Source of the DNA: Nitriliruptoraceae bacterium
GTDB taxonomy: Bacteria > Actinomycetota > Nitriliruptoria > Nitriliruptorales > Nitriliruptoraceae
Assembly (NCBI GenBank): GCA_007118045.1
Contig: SKTG01000068.1
Coordinates: 1 to 52,893, forward strand
DNA length: 52,893 nt
Direction: 5' to 3'
This document shows, piece by piece, positions 51,011 through 52,893 of the stretch. The notes under the pieces were generated by a model. It saw only the letters and a program-made list of their open reading frames with translations, was not told where the DNA came from and did not search any database. How positions within the stretch are numbered: the first letter of the stretch is position 1; each line of letters begins with the position of its first letter. The position numbers and the translations under genes are program-made.

Positions 51011-52893
51011 TCACTCTACGAGGATCGGCTCACCTTCGAAGGTGTGCACCCAGTTGTGGATGCGCCAATCGTCAGCGGGGTCGATGACCTCGTTGTCCTG
51101 CACCCACTCGACGAACAGGTCCGGTGGGTGCTGGAACTCGCTGTAGACGACCTCCAGGTCAGGAAGCGGACCACCGCCGCCACCGTTGATGTTGTAGTTG
51201 GTGGTGGCCAGCACGAACTCGTCGTCCCCACCGATCGGTTCACCCTCGAACGCGGCCTTGGCAACCCGCTCGCCGGGCTCCTGACCGAGGTCGAACTCGA
51301 TCTCCAACGGGTAGGTGGGGGCGAAGTACCACTGGAGCCCACCGATCGACTCATGCGGTCCGGCGTGATCGAGCGTGTCGTGGAAGCTCACGCTCCACTC
51401 GAGGTAGTCGATGACGTCCTCACCGCTGGCCTTCACGGCCTTGAGCACGTTGTTCTCGTAGTTGTAGAGACCGAAGACGTCACGGATCAGGAGTTCACCC
51501 TCCTCCAAGCCGAGGTTGGTGTTGAGCGGCGGCGAGGCCGAGAGCACGGGCAGGTCCTCGTGCTGGCTGCCTTCCAGCGCCTGCTCGACCTCCTCCTGCT
51601 GCACGATGTCCATCCAGTCCGTCGCAGCGACGTCCTCGATGAGCGAACGCTCGAGCGGGAGATCCTCGGTGGCCTCACCGATCGGGGTGTCGAGCCAGTC
51701 CCGCACCGTCTGGACGTCGTCCTCGACGAGCTCGACAACCGCGGCATCCTCCTCGTAGTTCCCGGCGTCGACCTCCTCATGGGCGATGTCGCTGATCGTC
51801 CACTGGCCGCGAACCTTGGTCAGGTCCAGATCGATGATGCTGCTCCAGGTGCCGTCGGTGCCTTTCATGGCCACCAGCACGTCCTCGCCGGTTTCCTCGT
51901 TCTCGATCCACGCGCTGCGTTCGCTGGTGTGCCCGGCGAGCACGATGTCGATACCGGCAACCTGCTCTGCGAGAGGTGCACCGAACTCGTCCACACCGGC
52001 ATGGACGCCCACGAGGACGACGTCGGCCTGCTCCTCGAGCTTCGGGACGTACTCCTGGGCGGTTTCGACAGGATCCAGGAACTCGACCTTGCCCGCGACG
52101 TGGTGGCGGTCCCACACGGCAGACTCTGGATGGGTCAGCCCCAGAAAGGCGACATCGATCGGCTTGTGGCCCCTCATCTCGACCCGGTGGGTGGAGTACG
52201 GCTCGTACATCGGCTCGCCGGTCTCGACGTCGAGCGCGTTGGCTGCGAGCATCGGGGCTTCGACCTGATCGGCGAACGCATCCAGCACGTCGATACCGTA
52301 GTTCCACTCGTGGTTCCCGGTCGACCACGCATCCCACCCCACGTGGTTGACGACCTTGGCCATCGGGTGCATCTCACCCGTCTCGTGGAAGGGCTCATGC
52401 ACCTGGAAGTAGTGGGTGAACGGCGTGCGCTGGATCGTGTCACCGGTGTCGAACAGCAGCGTCTGCTCTTCGCCCCGGTCCTCGCGGATCTCGTTCATCA
52501 TCGTCGAGATCCGCGCGACACCACGTTCCTCCCCCTCCGGGAAGGGCTCGTCCGCACGCCAGTCCAGGTCGATCGCCTTGCCGTGCAGGTGGCCGGAGTT
52601 GACGATGGTCAACTGCGCAACCGCCGCATCGCTCGCAGCGAGAACGAGCGAGGCTGCCTGGTCACGCTGGAGCATGCCGCGTGGGGCGTAGGTCGTGGGT
52701 GTGGTCCCGTTCACGATGCCGAGGTCGTACAAGGCGTTGATGTTGGGGGCGTGGACGCTGTCGGCCGAGACGTCCTCGAACGGCCCGTCGGCGATGCCCT
52801 CCACGTCCAGCCAGCCGGCGAGCACCGAGGCCGTCTGGGCACGACTGATGGACGCGGACGGTCGGTAGGTGCCATCCCCGAACCCGCTGATCA
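51011..52893 (-). CDS. SLH-domain 5'-nucleotidase/metallophosphatase, 5' partial
   Basis: The frame is open to the right edge, so the N-terminus is outside. The first visible residues, 'ISGFGDGTYRPSASISRAQT' and then 'LYDLGIVNGTTPTTYAPRGM' with 'LQRDQAASLVLAA', are S-layer homology repeats that anchor proteins to the cell wall. A 5'-nucleotidase-like metallophosphatase follows ('LLFDTGDTIQRTPFTHYF', 'AWSTGNHEWNYGIDVL', 'VLVGVHAGVDE', 'GIDIVLAGHTSERSAW'), then the C-terminal nucleotide-binding domain ('IGGLQWYFAPTYPLEIEFDL', 'FVLATTNYNINGGGGG'). The first metal-site segment reads 'VNSGHLHGKAIDL' where the family usually has N-D-x-H-G, so an Asp is replaced. Likely a surface enzyme releasing phosphate from nucleotides. 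Confidence 0.88.
   Translation of the reverse strand, partial: ISGFGDGTYRPSASISRAQTASVLAGWLDVEGIADGPFEDVSADSVHAPNINALYDLGIVNGTTPTTYAPRGMLQRDQAASLVLAASDAAVAQLTIVNSGHLHGKAIDLDWRADEPFPEGEERGVARISTMMNEIREDRGEEQTLLFDTGDTIQRTPFTHYFQVHEPFHETGEMHPMAKVVNHVGWDAWSTGNHEWNYGIDVLDAFADQVEAPMLAANALDVETGEPMYEPYSTHRVEMRGHKPIDVAFLGLTHPESAVWDRHHVAGKVEFLDPVETAQEYVPKLEEQADVVLVGVHAGVDEFGAPLAEQVAGIDIVLAGHTSERSAWIENEETGEDVLVAMKGTDGTWSSIIDLDLTKVRGQWTISDIAHEEVDAGNYEEDAAVVELVEDDVQTVRDWLDTPIGEATEDLPLERSLIEDVAATDWMDIVQQEEVEQALEGSQHEDLPVLSASPPLNTNLGLEEGELLIRDVFGLYNYENNVLKAVKASGEDVIDYLEWSVSFHDTLDHAGPHESIGGLQWYFAPTYPLEIEFDLGQEPGERVAKAAFEGEPIGGDDEFVLATTNYNINGGGGGPLPDLEVVYSEFQHPPDLFVEWVQDNEVIDPADDWRIHNWVHTFEGEPILVE

Overview
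The window is very GC-rich, with short intergenic gaps, frequent GTG starts and 4-nt ATGA/GTGA stop-start overlaps. This fits a high-GC actinobacterium. The SLH-domain surface nucleotidase, class II fructose bisphosphatase, AfsR/SARP-type regulator and FAAL-type ligase agree with that, and a deep-branching lineage (for example Nitriliruptoria-like) is my guess; the genus cannot be read from the sequence. I saw no rRNA, tRNA, CRISPR array, transposase or phage gene.

Layout. 1-9.2 kb: an HTH/PBP-like regulator leads a molybdate ABC operon (modABC), which lies between two related STAND-ATPase regulators; the first is cut by the window edge. 9.4-12.1 kb: two methyltransferases and a GNAT protein. 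12.4-14.3 kb: the RNA ligase pair rtcB-archease. 14.4-18.4 kb (minus): an ACP-FAAL-acyltransferase fusion overlapping an MFS transporter gene, reminiscent of the Aas/LplT lysophospholipid repair pair. 18.9-23.1 kb: a phosphoribosyltransferase-hydrolase fusion, a solitary GroEL paralogue and a CapA-like metallophosphatase. 23.3-25.2 kb: a XRE-cupin regulator divergent from a cystathionine gamma-synthase-type enzyme. 25.6-31.1 kb: carbon metabolism (glpX, then glpF-glpK convergent with glpD). 31.2-34.4 kb: a DUF2252 protein divergent from a PLP-dependent decarboxylase.

34.5-38.2 kb is a decay zone. It holds a thioredoxin reductase-methyltransferase fusion, an ArsR regulator with its SRPBCC partner, and a DUF1254/DUF1214 protein, all broken by frameshifts, a stop codon or deletions; one YdeI/DUF1801-type gene in it is intact. 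A small unknown gene and a large MalT/LuxR-type regulator follow. Beyond them lies a DUF1269 membrane protein split at a C5 run.

42.5-50.6 kb is the most unusual part. It is a same-strand cluster encoding a catalase-family heme protein, a FUSC-like membrane protein, a glutamate decarboxylase-type PLP enzyme, a YrhK-like membrane protein, an unknown protein with a likely ferredoxin-like fold, a DyP peroxidase, a 50-residue ORF overlapping both neighbours by 4 nt, and a metal-dependent amidohydrolase. Three copies of a 17-bp palindrome TCACCCATNNCGGGTGA lie in its two long leader regions and not elsewhere that I saw. The small ORF repeats the N-terminal motif of the catalase-like protein. I infer a co-regulated peroxide or amino-acid/amine-linked oxidation system of unknown substrate. 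The window closes with a GNAT remnant, a strong hairpin, and the C-terminal part of an SLH-anchored 5'-nucleotidase-like protein running off the right edge.
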